A stretch of DNA of 64,000 nt, taken from NCBI GenBank assembly GCA_014905825.1, contig JACGCN010000064.1, forward strand, positions 124,001-188,000. Reading direction: 5' to 3'. This DNA is from Lyophyllum atratum (taxonomy: Eukaryota > Basidiomycota > Agaricomycetes > Agaricales > Lyophyllaceae). This document shows, piece after piece, positions 33,107 to 43,890 of this stretch; position 1 is the stretch's first letter; each line of letters begins with the position of its first letter. The notes beneath the pieces are model-generated. The model was not told where the DNA came from and ran no database searches. It saw only the letters and a program-made list of their open reading frames with translations. The translations under genes were made by a program, and so were the position numbers.

Positions 33107-35185
33107 ATGCGAAGTGTAACGCTCTCCGTCTTGGCTATCGCTGCCTCTGGCGCCTTGGCACAAACTGAATCCGACGCCCCTAAGCCGACATTCACTGTTC
33201 GTCACCTCACACACGGTTTCCCAGCTCTGTTACTGACTTTATATAAAGCCCACTACCATCAAGGCACCATTCATTGAACAGTTCACAGAGGACTGGACAG
33301 AACGGTGGACACCCTCTGAAGCTACTAAGAAGACTCCCGTTGGCGGTGAGACCTTCAGCTACGTCGGCAAATGGGAGGTCGAGGAACCCTCTATCTCCGT
33401 TGTCGAGAGTGAACATGGCCTAGTCGCAAAGAGTAAGGCTGCCCACCATGCCATCTCTGCTCCCTTTGCGAAGCCCATTGCCTTCGCGGACAAGCCTCTC
33501 GTTGTTCAATACGAGGTCAAGTACCAGAAGGGCGGCAACTGCGGTGGTGGCTATGTCAAGCTCCTTGAAGATGGCTTCCAGACCAGCGGCAAGGAGTTCT
33601 CTGACACCACACCCTGGGTCGTCATGTTCGGTCCTGATCTTACATGCCCTGGCACCAAGGTGTGTGATTGTCTTGGTTCCCTAAGTCTGCTCCGTATTGA
33701 AGTCCTGCTACTTTCAGGTGCACTTCATCTTCCGTTACAAAAGTCCCAAGACTGGCGAGACCGAAGAGAAACACCTCAAACTCTCACCCCGACCCTCTAT
33801 CGAGAAACTTACCAATCTTTATACTCTCATTGTTCAGTACGTGCACTGGCTGGTCGCTGGGGTATCACGAATCTAACCAGTCCACTAACAGCCCTAATAA
33901 TACTTACAACGTCCTCTTCAACGGCGAGAGCGACAAGACCGGCAGCCTCCTCGAGGACTTTGAACCCGCAGTAAACCCGCCCAAAGAAATTGACGACCCC
34001 GAGGACAAGAAACCGTCTGATTGGGTTGACGAGCAGAAGATCGCCGATCCCAAAGCGACCAAGGTCAGTCGATTTACCTTATACTTGTGAAACAGCATGT
34101 TGAATTAATTACCCTCTTTAGCCCGCCGACTGGGATGAGGACGCGCCCTATGAAATCCTTGATGAGGAAGCGGTTAAGCCTGAAGGCTGGCTTGATGGCG
34201 AGCTCCAGGTCATCCCCGACCCTGGTATGCTATCCCCTTCAATAGCAAAGCGTCCACATTTGACTTTCATCACAGATGCGACCAAACCCGAGGAATGGGA
34301 TGATGAGGAAGATGGTGACTGGGTTGCCCCTGTTGTTCCCAACCCCAAGTGCGCTGATGCGCCGGGTTGCGGAGAATGGAAGCGGTATGTGACCATAATG
34401 TGATCGTCCTGCAGATCATGGGCTTACCAAACGGTTTCCAGCCCCCACAAGGCCAACCCCGACTACAAGGGCAAATGGTACGCGCCCATGATCGACAACC
34501 CTGCCTACAAGGGTGAATGGGCTCCTCGTAAGATTGCCAACCCGGGCTTCTTTGAAGATCTGACTCCCGTAAAGACCCTGTCCAAGATTGTAAGTGTCAG
34601 ATCAATCGCGTCTCTGTTCATTTGTTAACCACTTCCATGCAGGGCGGTGTCGGTATCGAGCTCTGGACCATGACCGAGGACATCCTCTTTGACAACATCT
34701 ACATTGGGCACTCCATTGAGGATGCCAAGGCTTTGGCCGCGGAGACCTTCGACGTCAAGAAGCCTCTCGAGACCGCCGCTGAGAAGGCTGCCACCCCCGA
34801 CGTCGAGGAAGATGACTCCACCACCTCCTCGTTCAAGGAAGACCCTATCAATTTCATCCGCGAGAAGCTCCTCGTCTTCATTGACGCCGCCAAGGAAGAC
34901 CCCGTTTCCGCCTTCAAGACGCAACCCGAGACTGGCGCTGCCCTTGCTGCCGCTCTCTTCACGTTCCTCGGCATGATCGGCGCACTCTTCGGCCTTGTTG
35001 GCGGTTCCCAACCGGCTGCCGTTACCAAGGTGAGTATTTGTAACATACGTCGTTCATTGAATATGTTTTTACTAATTCATGCTCTTCAGTCAACGAAGAA
35101 GACTGAGTCTTCTGAGAAAAAGACGGCCGCGGCACCCGCCGGCGATGACAAGAAGGACGAGACCCCCGTCAAGAAGCGCAAGTAG
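33107..35185 (+). CDS. CNX1: Calnexin, ER lectin chaperone
   Basis: Signal peptide [20 protein letters not shown], then the lectin domain ([67 protein letters not shown]). The proline-rich arm has repeat-1 modules [24 protein letters not shown] and KPEEWDDE. Its repeat-2 modules are [30 protein letters not shown] and [12 protein letters not shown] transmembrane segment ([20 protein letters not shown]) and a short lysine-rich cytosolic tail ending KKRK, an ER-retention-type signal, follow. The lectin-domain cysteine pair (NCGGG..LTCPG) is present. Role: binds monoglucosylated N-glycoproteins in the ER and promotes folding. About eight introns. Complete and ordinary. Confidence 0.95.
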
Positions 35186-35624
35186 ATGTGCTGGCTGACG
35201 CGTCGGGTATACTTCTTGGGAGGGAGTCTTCCGACGGACTGTGCGCGGGAGGAGTGTTGAGTGCCCTGCAACCCCACCCAGTTCCTTGATTGTTGTTGTC
35301 ACATTGCTATTGGTACCTGAATATCCACTCCTACATATGATAACTCGCGAGGATGTGTACTAGCTTAGGGGTTGTGTAAAAGCAGAATACTACTCTGTGG
35401 ACTTTCAGACGCACCCGAATATGCCTAACTAGAGGACAACTATTGAACACTGAATATTAATTCTCAACACGAGGGGGCCGGTAGTATCTTATAAGTAGTA
35501 CTCAGCTGAGTAGCATCGCTAACTCGAAAATACAGACCGCGCCGATACTGCTGCGATATCAAAAAAGGGTATCAAACCGCTAGAAAAAGTGTCCGTAGCC
35601 TGTATATGGTCTATTGTATATGGT
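35186..35624. other. Convergent 3' region after calnexin
   Basis: About 440 bp between two convergent genes. Contains a 14-bp perfect palindrome TACTCAGCTGAGTA at 35499-35512, a possible hairpin near the 3' ends. No gene seen. Confidence 0.45.
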
Positions 35625-37310
35625 CTATGCGTATGCAGGTGGTGGAGCAATGGTGGAAGGTGCCTTTGCCAAGATAGGGATAGCCACGACGTCCGAAACA
35701 TGGGAGCCTCCTGAGGCTGTCCGCCTCTGACGTGACGGCGTACGTTCTGTGCGTGCACTAGGTGGGTCGAAGAGACTGGTCGTCTTCCCCTCTATAAACT
35801 CACCGGCACTGGAATCCGGGGACGGTCGAAGGAGTGTGAATGGCGTTATCGGAACGGATGATGCTAAATAAAACAGATCAATAGGCTGGCGATCAGGCGT
35901 TGGATAGACCCAAGTACGCACAAAGCGGCTTCCATCTATGTGAGGGCACGGATGTTGTTGTGCCGTCGCTACCAGTAGATGATCGAGAAGACGAGGAGAG
36001 ATAAGATGCATACGCTGCCGACGGCGGCAGCTGCCGCTATCTTCCCTTTGTTTATTTCCTGATGACTGGTGGCATTGATCGTGGGTGCAGGTGCTGTGGT
36101 ACTGACCCGGGGAGATTCCAATCCAGATGAAGACACCGTGACACTCGATAAGACAGTCGAGGTCTGAGTCAAGGTCGCAAGCGATATCTTGGACCCCGGC
36201 TGCGACTTTATGGATGATGTTAGAGTCGAGGTTTTAATAAGCTGCTGATGTCCTTCGGGGACTTGGGGCGGTTTGGGCAAGGCTGGCAGGGTATAAAGTA
36301 GAAAGTGTAGGACGAAGGTGGGACCATCGGATTCGACTATATTGATGGTGAGGTTATGGTCGCCAGCGTTCAGGTCATCCACAGAAAATGACAAAGAATT
36401 TTGTCTACGACGACCGTCACGACGCTGCGATGGTGTACCTTTGCATGCCTTGGGAGTGTCGGAACTGTCGATAGAGTATAGTACGGTTATTGAGCCTTGC
36501 TCCTGCGATGGCGTTGCACCGTAGACAGCGACAGCAGTCCCTGTTGAGTGATTAGAGTTGGCCACAGTTACTAGATCGTTTATCACCTGTGAAGAATAAA
36601 GAAACCTGGTCTCCTGCACTTCCACCTTTATGTCCTTGACTTCCGAAAGATAGGTCATTGGAAATCCCGAGGGAAGCGGACTTGTCTTTAATGACCCAAC
36701 TGGGAGAATAGACAAGCGAAGGATCAACGTCGTCCACGATAATACGCTGTCCTGCTTGTGCTGTCGCTTCTCCAACAGCGACGGTCACAAAATCTAGTAA
36801 GGTCTGGGTTAAGCCATCCAGCTTTATGGAGTGCGCGCCCTCTGCAAGGATGGGGGACTGATACCATGGACGATGGCCTTTAACGGGAGTGGGAGGCAAT
36901 AACTTAGTGTTATCCCCGTCGATGGTTATTTGTATATCTTGGGATATGTCTGAAGGAGGTGCTTTTCCAAAGAAAGCAATCGATGTTCCTAGTAGTGATG
37001 AGTGCTTTCAGACAACATGCCCAAAGAGCGGCAAGTTGCCATTTCGACATACATACCATTAAATTGACGCTTACAGACCCAGTGGTAGGATCGTCGTGCG
37101 GCCCTGGAGAGATTCTAGCTGTGTCGCCAAACCACCCTGAGTTGTCCGTTGCCCAGTTCCCTCCGTAGGTGATGAGGCTGGATGTATCGTCAAGTACAGC
37201 AAGCCAGTTCTTGGACATAATTCTGGGAGAATGTAGAGCGGCATCCAAAAGGTAGAGACGATCTTGCACCTATTAAGACGAGGAGGGTGCAACCAACATC
37301 CTTGCATCAT
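35625..37310 (-). CDS. Single-pass membrane protein with beta-sandwich-like ectodomain and short cytosolic tail
   Basis: Minus-strand, intron-containing. The N-terminal part reads NWLAVLDDTSSLITYGGNWA and DNSGWFGDTARISPG, then NGTSIAFFGKAPPSD. This repeated pattern (xxDDTSxxIxYxxxW.., GTSIAxFG) is common in basidiomycete surface proteins with two galactose-binding-like beta-sandwich modules. The second module starts VDDVDPSLVYSPSWV. A Ser/Thr-rich stalk (TSTLTSSIKSQPGSKISL) leads to a transmembrane helix (AAAAAVGSVCILSLLVFSII). Reading straight through gives a stop right after YW. A 93-bp intron there instead joins a cytosolic tail ending KAPSTIAPPPAYA at 35625, which I prefer. Function unknown. 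The start is uncertain (37310 with an intron, or M at about 37218), and no clear signal peptide is seen. Confidence 0.65.
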
Positions 37311-37682
37311 GATAAACAGCGGTCTATGCGCGGGTTTCCAACGCTAGATCTGGCTCTTTCGAGAGTCACCGAACAGTTGAAGTAAGTAGTTTGTAAAATT
37401 ATTTATGGACTGATGTTGATTCGCACAGTTTTACTTGAAAAAGATGAAAAGACGAGAAGATGTTGAGAAGATGAGATATGATGACCACGGTCGTGATCGC
37501 GGTTGTTGAAGTTGTTATTTGTCATGCCATCCTGAAGCAAACAATACCCTCACCCGTCCGCCACGCCACCGACGCTCTACGCGTTGCCCAACCCATTTCC
37601 CGCACCCACCGGGTCCGCGACGAGAAGAGCATCTGTAACCAATATTTGAAACCGCATTTTAATTGCTGGCCGAGCTCAGATA
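37311..37682. other. Divergent promoter region
   Basis: About 370 bp between the minus-strand membrane protein and the plus-strand zinc-finger gene. Short GA-rich run at 37437-37475 (AAGATGAAAAGACGAGAAG-like). No coding evidence. Confidence 0.45.
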
Positions 37683-39302
37683 TGGTTCGGACGACAAATG
37701 AGCCCGTGAGTGGATATACACATCCATCAAAGTGTTCAGCCACCTGAGCCTGATAACTTAATGCTTGTGGCTGCATTCCAGTCCGATGACAAAAAGGATA
37801 CGACGAAGAAGCGGGTTGCCTCAAGGAAGAAGACTGTCGTCACCGGAGTCTGGCCCTGTAAAATAAATGGGTGCAATAAGCAGTTTGCGCGTGAAGCTGA
37901 TTTAAAGAGGCATCAAAGGACGACGAAATTGCATTCGATGCCGGGCTTGTGCGTCTACTCTATATTATCATATCTCGTGTATCTGACGGCCGGATCCTGT
38001 AGCTCCTGCCCCCAATGTGATGCGACATTTACCAGGGTGAGTGCGATCCAACCCCTACATGCTTCAGCTTACACGGATGGGGGTACGCAGACAGATGCTT
38101 TGAGAAGACATCAAAAGTCACGGTAATACAGTCTAAATTGAAGTCCCTGGATGGTACTTATCATCCATGCAGACATAATGGGGTTGTGATTGAACCCTCA
38201 GAACCGGATTCAAAGGACGATGTAGAAGAGGACGGTTCCTCCGGCTCGCAGTCCAAGAGTAGAAGCGCCACCCCTTCATCGAAGGGCAAAGAGAGAGCAC
38301 CTGCACCACCCGCAGCAAATATGCAATACCCAGTTTCAACGACTCGTACCGGTCCATCAAACTACTATCGCCAACACACTGTAACGAGCACTGGTCGTAA
38401 GTGCTTAATATATCTCGCGATTCTTTTGCATGACGTTCTTCTCCAGCCTATGTCCCCCGCCCACCTATCATGGATCCTCATTACTCCCAGATCGCCCTTC
38501 CGACATCAGCAACCAGACTCAACTTAGCCACACATTGGGGCTACCCTCATCCCTGGCCCGACGGTACCCCACAACAGATGAGCTATCAACAAATGTACTA
38601 TACCCCTTCCCCACACTATCGACCAAATGGTGTGCCGCCGCCGCTGGGACAGCCCCCTCTTCCGACAGGTGCTGATCAGCATGATCCTCCGAATGGCGCA
38701 GCAACAGGTGCGCAACAAACACCCCCGCAGGGTTCATGTCCCCCTCAAGAATCACCTCAAGAAACGAAACCGCCTACCAATGATGCGTCTGCTCCCACAC
38801 CTACACCTGCGTCCAACTCGTCCATGCCGGTCATCGACCCGTCTCTAAATCCTTCAGGTTCCAACACTCTGACAGAGGAGCAGATATCGGAGATTACTGA
38901 GGCGGCAATGCAAGCTGTGCTTGAGGCAGCGGCGGAACGCTCCAACGCTGAAAGTAGGGCCACATCGACATCGACGCCTACGTACTCGGAAACAGGCAGG
39001 CACAGCAGCGCTGATGAACCGCGAAACAGTTCAAAGACTCCTCCTAGTGAGGATAAGCCCCATACCATGCGTGGATACGGTCTACCATTAGAGCGGCCGG
39101 AGCCTATGGAGCATATGCTCACAGAAGATGGAGAACCCATGCTCAACCCTGGTTTGTCCCTATTCAGTCCCAAAGTTCCCTGTTAACGACCCATTTTCTA
39201 GCTGAGCTTTTGACGCAGGTGAGCAACATGTATCGGTCTTCAAATCGACTTCTTATTAACTTTTTTTCTCAGGAATCTCTCGCATCCCCACCTCCCTCAT
39301 AA
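37683..39302 (+). CDS. Two-finger C2H2 zinc-finger protein, probable transcription factor
   Basis: Multi-exon. The basic lead-in DTTKKRVASRKKTVVTGVWP precedes finger 1, CKINGCNKQFAREADLKRHQ..H (CxxxxC..HxxxxxH). Finger 2 is CPQCDATFTRTDALRRHQKSRH, assembled across introns at about 38035-38093 and 38127-38171. Downstream it is disordered: SKSRSATPSSKGKERAPAPP, a Pro/Gln/Tyr-rich middle, and a helix LTEEQISEITEAAMQAVLEA. The last exons give AELLTQESLASPPPS. Two tandem fingers with a disordered tail are usual for fungal regulators binding short GC-rich sites. Target genes unknown. The start at 37683 is the first ATG in frame after splicing the N-terminal part, so it is provisional. Finger calls are solid. 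Confidence 0.8.
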
Positions 39303-39685
39303 CATATCTGAATAGTTCCCCGGGTCGCTCATCAACTTGACCCCCTTTTGTCAGCCGTCTCTTCTTACCTGGTATTGTGTGAGGGTATGTACTATGTCGG
39401 AATTTACTCGTTAGTTGTACGGAATCATTTAAATCGTGTATTGTACGTCCCCGGAATCCCCGTCTTATTTTACGCCAGCGGCATGTCTCATATTTGGGTT
39501 CAGGTTCTGAGCGAAGTCAACAGACTCGAGTGCAAAAAACACCTCTAACGATAGCTACGATACATTGATACATGCTACAAGCTGTGGAAAGCCATGAAAT
39601 GCTGGAAAATGCGGAGTCACTGTTGAAAGTGACAATGGTATGTACATGGTCGTGCGAAGAGAAAACCATATCATTCTAAGGCCTT
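39303..39685. other. Convergent 3' region
   Basis: About 380 bp between the zinc-finger gene (plus) and adenosine kinase (minus). Short unremarkable frames only. Confidence 0.45.
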
Positions 39686-40985
39686 TTATAGGACTTGGAC
39701 CTTGGGCCATTGGTACTGGGGACCAACCTGCAGGAACCCAGCATCAGTCACGAACTCGACGGAGAAATAAAGATCGGGGAGTGTACCTGTTTGACACACA
39801 TGCGGCCAAGGGTGTGACCGGTCTCAACGCATTGATCAAGGGACTTTCCAGCAACCAGGGCACCAAGGAAACCTCCAGCGAACGCATCACCAGCACCGTT
39901 GGTGTCGACGATCTCCTCATCCTTCAATGGCTGGACGTCAAAGTATTTGGGGCTGTCGGGCTCAGTAGAAGTCACAAGGATAGTGGACTGTGCTCCTTGT
40001 GTGATGACAACCACACGTGGGCGCGAGGCGTTCGTCTTGGGGAGGGTGGCGATGGCCTTTGCAACGGCAGGGAGGTCTTTGGGGTCTGATACACCGTTGG
40101 CGCTTCCCCAAGCCTCTGCCTCTGCCTCATTTCCGAAGATGACATCACAGAAGGGGAGCACTTGTTGGAGCTGGGCCTTGAAGAATTGAGGGATGAAGGG
40201 AGCTGAGAGATTGATTGCGAAGGTCTGGCGATTATCTTTGTCAGTTTAACGTTCGGAGATAAAGACGGGAACAAAATACCTTTCCGGCATTTGCAGCTTT
40301 TTCGCTGAGCTCTAGTGCAGAGCTAGTACCGTGAGTCAAGAAGTAACCCTCCATGTAGAAGAATTTCGCGGCATCGATGAGAGGGGCCACGGCAGGAGAA
40401 GACAGATGTGACTGATCGAACTTCTCAGCAGCGCGTAGGTCGGTAACGAGGGAGCTACGGAATAGGGGTCAGAACACGATTTCTGAATGCGATGCATATA
40501 TCTCACCGGTGGTGACCAGTGATGATCACAGCACAGGCGCCAGTCTTTTCACCGCTCTTCACTTGGTAAACTTCGTCAAGGCCTTCCCGTTTGTTGGCAG
40601 CTTTAAGCTGCTCCGCAAGATCGTCATCACCGACACAGCCTGTGAATACAACCGATCCAGCCGGCAGGCAGTACTGTATCAAACATCTGTTAGGCAAGTA
40701 ACCTGACACGGGAGGTTTGAGACCTACAGCAGCTCCTCGCGCAGCGTTTTGTGAGGCACCTCCGGCGACATAGGTCACTTTGTGTTCCCTTACTATTTCA
40801 TCGTAACTACTCCGAGGTCAAAAGAGGCAGGGGGTCAGTATTGGAAATGCTCACAGAGGTGCATGCTTTGGTTCAGCCAAGATCGCGTCGTTAGCATTGA
40901 GACTGTATTTTTCAAGAAGCCCCTCCCCGTTGGTAACCTGGATATCCAAGAGGGGGTTTCCTATGCAGAAGAGGGAGTAGGGCAT
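39686..40985 (-). CDS. ADO1: Adenosine kinase
   Basis: PfkB-family sugar kinase. The N-terminus MPYSLFCIGNPLLDIQV and VTYVAGGASQNAARGA match adenosine kinase, as do FTGCVGDDDLAEQL and the adenosine-contacting EKTGACAVIITGHHRSL. AANAGKTFAINLSAPFIPQF and CDVIFGNEAEAEAW follow, and then the catalytic signature VDTNGAGDAFAGGFLGALV with its Asp base. The last exon gives VGPQYQWPKVQVL. The enzyme phosphorylates adenosine to AMP, and in fungi it keeps the S-adenosylmethionine cycle running by removing adenosine released from S-adenosylhomocysteine. About six introns. Length, roughly 340 aa, fits the family. Confidence 0.93.
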
Positions 40986-41082
40986 CGCGATGTTGATAGA
41001 GGTGGGTGGAAAGTCGTAAGGTTACAGTTAAGAATTTGTGGAGGTGATTTATGATCATCGATTGTCTGTGATGTAATCTAAT

Positions 41083-43671
41083 CTAATCGATGCTTGTTTC
41101 CAATCCGTTAACTCGCAGGTTGCCCCTGCTCCAGTGCTCGTTTCCTGCAATGAAATCACTCCGGACGACCTTTCCTCTTGCCACTACGTGTTTAGCCCGC
41201 TCCACCTTCACATAGATACCCTCGACACGCCCATCCCAAAATCTGGACCGCAGTTGTACCATGCTCCGCAGTTCGGCTTCGGTGGGCATCGTTCCTTCAT
41301 GAATAACAGGGACCAATGATATCGAAGTGGTGGAAAGAATGCTGGAAAGGGAATCTCTGTCCATCCAACCCCTTGTACTGCGATCGTAGAGATCAAATGC
41401 GATGAATCGATCGGGGAGATGCGTATAGGGAATGGAATGTGTCGCAAACATCCACTCTCCAAAGAGAATGTAGCGCTCTGGGAAAAATGGATCACGATCC
41501 AATACCTTGAAAAGATCCTCTTGATGGCGATCCACCCAGATCCCGAGCTTCTTGAACTGTTCGTGCGTCGAAGAGTCGACATAGTGCGACCGGTTTTGGA
41601 CGATGATTCGAGAACGATCAGAAGATAGTGAGAAACCCATGTTTGCCCCGTCAATCTTTTCCGTTATGATGACCTTCCCTTGAGATGATATAACTGCAAC
41701 ATCGGTCACGATGTCATCCGACGAAGCTGCTCCCAAATCAATGAGATGAGGAGTGCGGGGAAATTTGTAAATGCCAATCGGAGGGGATAGACGGAGGACC
41801 AGCTCCTGTGCAGCAGCAAAGGAGCGAACGATGATGATTGCCTTGAAACCTTCTTGCAAGGTTGGCTGCACAAAAACTTGTTGCATTTGATTTATTGCAT
41901 TGCGCACCCGGCTTCCAGGAGGGAGAGTGGGGTGTCCCGCCCGCATCTGAGCGCGCGCCGTGCACAGACCGCGGTCATAGTCGAAAAAGATACACACGGG
42001 AGCAGTGCACCAGTTCGACGCCAGGCGGAGCCACATCTTTCTGTCTGTTGCCGCTGTGTTGCACCGATCAAGTAGGACGCGACCTTTGGGATGCCTGCCT
42101 ATCTCTGTTTCGCAGGACGAGCGACTCCCAGAGTCGTCCTGCGAAATCAGATTCCATGCTGAAGGGTCTCGTGCCAGCAGCGATCTGGAGAACCACGACT
42201 TTCCCGAGCCTGGCAGTCCAACAAGAACGAAGAGGTCGTTGTCCTTGGTGAGTGACCCTTCGATCACTAATGGGCATGGTGGGGGCTCGGAGGGTAGGTC
42301 TGGATAAATAGATTGCCTTTTCCAGATCACGCTGCACCACTTGGACACAAACGCCTCCTGGTGAGCGGTCTCTATACTCCCTGGACGAATGTGACGAAGC
42401 AAAGTCACTGCTTCGGCAGCAGAGAGTTCCGGATGTGTCTGACTGAGGCGAGGCTTTCCAAAACCAAAGGCTGCCATATAGCAAGCAGCTACGGTTCCCG
42501 CACGACCTTTTCCCCCTCCGCAGTGGATCAGCAGAGGCAACTTGTTTTCGTCCTGAAACAAGGTCATAACAAGGTCCATCTGCTCGATCGATGGTGGATG
42601 GAAGTTGGCAATTGGGAGATACGTGTTTGTGATAGGTTTGTCTTGAAACCAAGATGGCGGAAGTGGGGTCTCTTCGGTAAGTGTGAGAACATGTCGGATG
42701 CTCAGGTGAGGTGAGGTGAGGGCGGTGATGTCGTCTTCGTGCCGTGGTGTTGACATGACGGCAATATAATAGGGTACGAGCCAGCGGAAAAATCGAGGCA
42801 GCTTATAAAACGGTTTTGTTTGGATGGACGTAGGGATGAAGAGAGATTGCCTAGGTACTAGCTGTAAGGATGGAGTTACGTTGCTGTCACTGAGCTCAGA
42901 GCGTAGAGCGGGTGACCAAGGGGTGAAGAGTAAATCTGATATCTCTGAGGGTATTTGAGGCATCTCAGTCTCCAGCATCGTAGAACCCCATTCTGTAGCT
43001 TCGGACGATTCAATAATTTTCTTAACACAATAGAGCTGTATCTTGTCATCGTCAGAGCGCTCATAGGCACCGGCGTACGACAACATCGCAAGTTTTTGCG
43101 AACCTCCCCACAACGCCGCGTCCGCCATTCTGACAAACCCTCTATGGGAGTCAGGAAGTGCGAGTATTAGGTCCTTGGAGAAGTCTTGGGCTTGCTGATA
43201 TTGTCCAAATATGTGAAGCGTGTAGGCCAAGTGGTCAAGAAAGTCCGGAGTAGGGGAGATAGGAAACTGGTCGGGCAAAAGTGAGTCGATTCCTCTATCC
43301 GCGTCATGATCGTCCTTGGTCGATAGAGTGATGTGGAAGTGTTTTGGAGACAGTCCAAATTGCTTCCGAATCCGTTGTCCAGCGGCCCAAATAATGGCTA
43401 CGAAGAAAACACCTGAGTTGGTGCTTCCACCGACGCCGACGTAGTGGACGTGACGCGTATCAGCCTCGATCTTCTGCAGCCGGTCCGCAGGGATAGCTTT
43501 TAGTTCCGCTTTACTGAAGAGGGTGATGTGGTATGGCGCCGAAGATGGTGAGAGTGTTGTGGTTATGGCATGGAGTGATCCTAGGGCATTTTCTGCGAAG
43601 GTATCGACAAGCGACCCAACGAGACCGAGAACTCCTCGCGTTTTTTGCAAGCTGACTGCAGGTGCTTCCAT
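41083..43671 (-). CDS. Multidomain RNA repair enzyme: 2H phosphoesterase / Cys phosphatase / polynucleotide kinase / RNA ligase
   Basis: Intronless, 862 aa. Residues 40-125 hold paired HxT motifs (YHITLF, H48; HFHITLS, H113), the signature of 2H phosphoesterases that open 2',3'-cyclic phosphates. Residues 140-230 are helical, TPR-like. Residues 290-450 resemble dual-specificity phosphatases with HCGGGKGRAG (H383, C384, R390). Residues 478-630 are a P-loop kinase: VGLPGSGKS (K491), then LLDRCNTAATDRKMW, as in polynucleotide kinases. Residues 635-862 are an RNA ligase: TEKIDGANMGF (K672, motif I), LFGEWMF (motif III), FIAFDLYD (IIIa), EGIYVKVE (IV) and RGKVVRSDF (V). Inference: it heals both RNA ends and seals them. 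The order differs from yeast Trl1 (ligase-kinase-CPDase). Divergent from the RCC1 gene. No signal peptide or membrane segment. Domain calls are strong; substrate unknown. Confidence 0.88.
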   Translation of the reverse strand: MEAPAVSLQKTRGVLGLVGSLVDTFAENALGSLHAITTTLSPSSAPYHITLFSKAELKAIPADRLQKIEADTRHVHYVGVGGSTNSGVFFVAIIWAAGQRIRKQFGLSPKHFHITLSTKDDHDADRGIDSLLPDQFPISPTPDFLDHLAYTLHIFGQYQQAQDFSKDLILALPDSHRGFVRMADAALWGGSQKLAMLSYAGAYERSDDDKIQLYCVKKIIESSEATEWGSTMLETEMPQIPSEISDLLFTPWSPALRSELSDSNVTPSLQLVPRQSLFIPTSIQTKPFYKLPRFFRWLVPYYIAVMSTPRHEDDITALTSPHLSIRHVLTLTEETPLPPSWFQDKPITNTYLPIANFHPPSIEQMDLVMTLFQDENKLPLLIHCGGGKGRAGTVAACYMAAFGFGKPRLSQTHPELSAAEAVTLLRHIRPGSIETAHQEAFVSKWCSVIWKRQSIYPDLPSEPPPCPLVIEGSLTKDNDLFVLVGLPGSGKSWFSRSLLARDPSAWNLISQDDSGSRSSCETEIGRHPKGRVLLDRCNTAATDRKMWLRLASNWCTAPVCIFFDYDRGLCTARAQMRAGHPTLPPGSRVRNAINQMQQVFVQPTLQEGFKAIIIVRSFAAAQELVLRLSPPIGIYKFPRTPHLIDLGAASSDDIVTDVAVISSQGKVIITEKIDGANMGFSLSSDRSRIIVQNRSHYVDSSTHEQFKKLGIWVDRHQEDLFKVLDRDPFFPERYILFGEWMFATHSIPYTHLPDRFIAFDLYDRSTRGWMDRDSLSSILSTTSISLVPVIHEGTMPTEAELRSMVQLRSRFWDGRVEGIYVKVERAKHVVARGKVVRSDFIAGNEHWSRGNLRVNGLETSID

Positions 43672-43890
43672 GCGTAGTTGGAATGTTGTTGGCGATATTT
43701 AGGCATGAAGTAAGTCCTACACCTGGCACTTTATACCTTCCATCTCTCCGGAAGCATATGCATGTCAATTCAGTCGTCATGACTCAAGATCCATGATGGG
43801 TGCGGGTGAGAGTGGTGATGGCGGCGGTGCCGCCGCTCATTTCCATGTTTGATCAAATCTAATCTCTTCTGCCACAGGCTAGCAACCTAC
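43672..43890. promoter_or_regulatory. Short bidirectional promoter between RNA repair and RCC1 genes
   Basis: 219 bp lie between the two divergent start codons, so both core promoters must overlap or abut. A GGCGG-rich patch (43815-43836) occupies the centre. No defined factor site was recognised. Confidence 0.5.
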
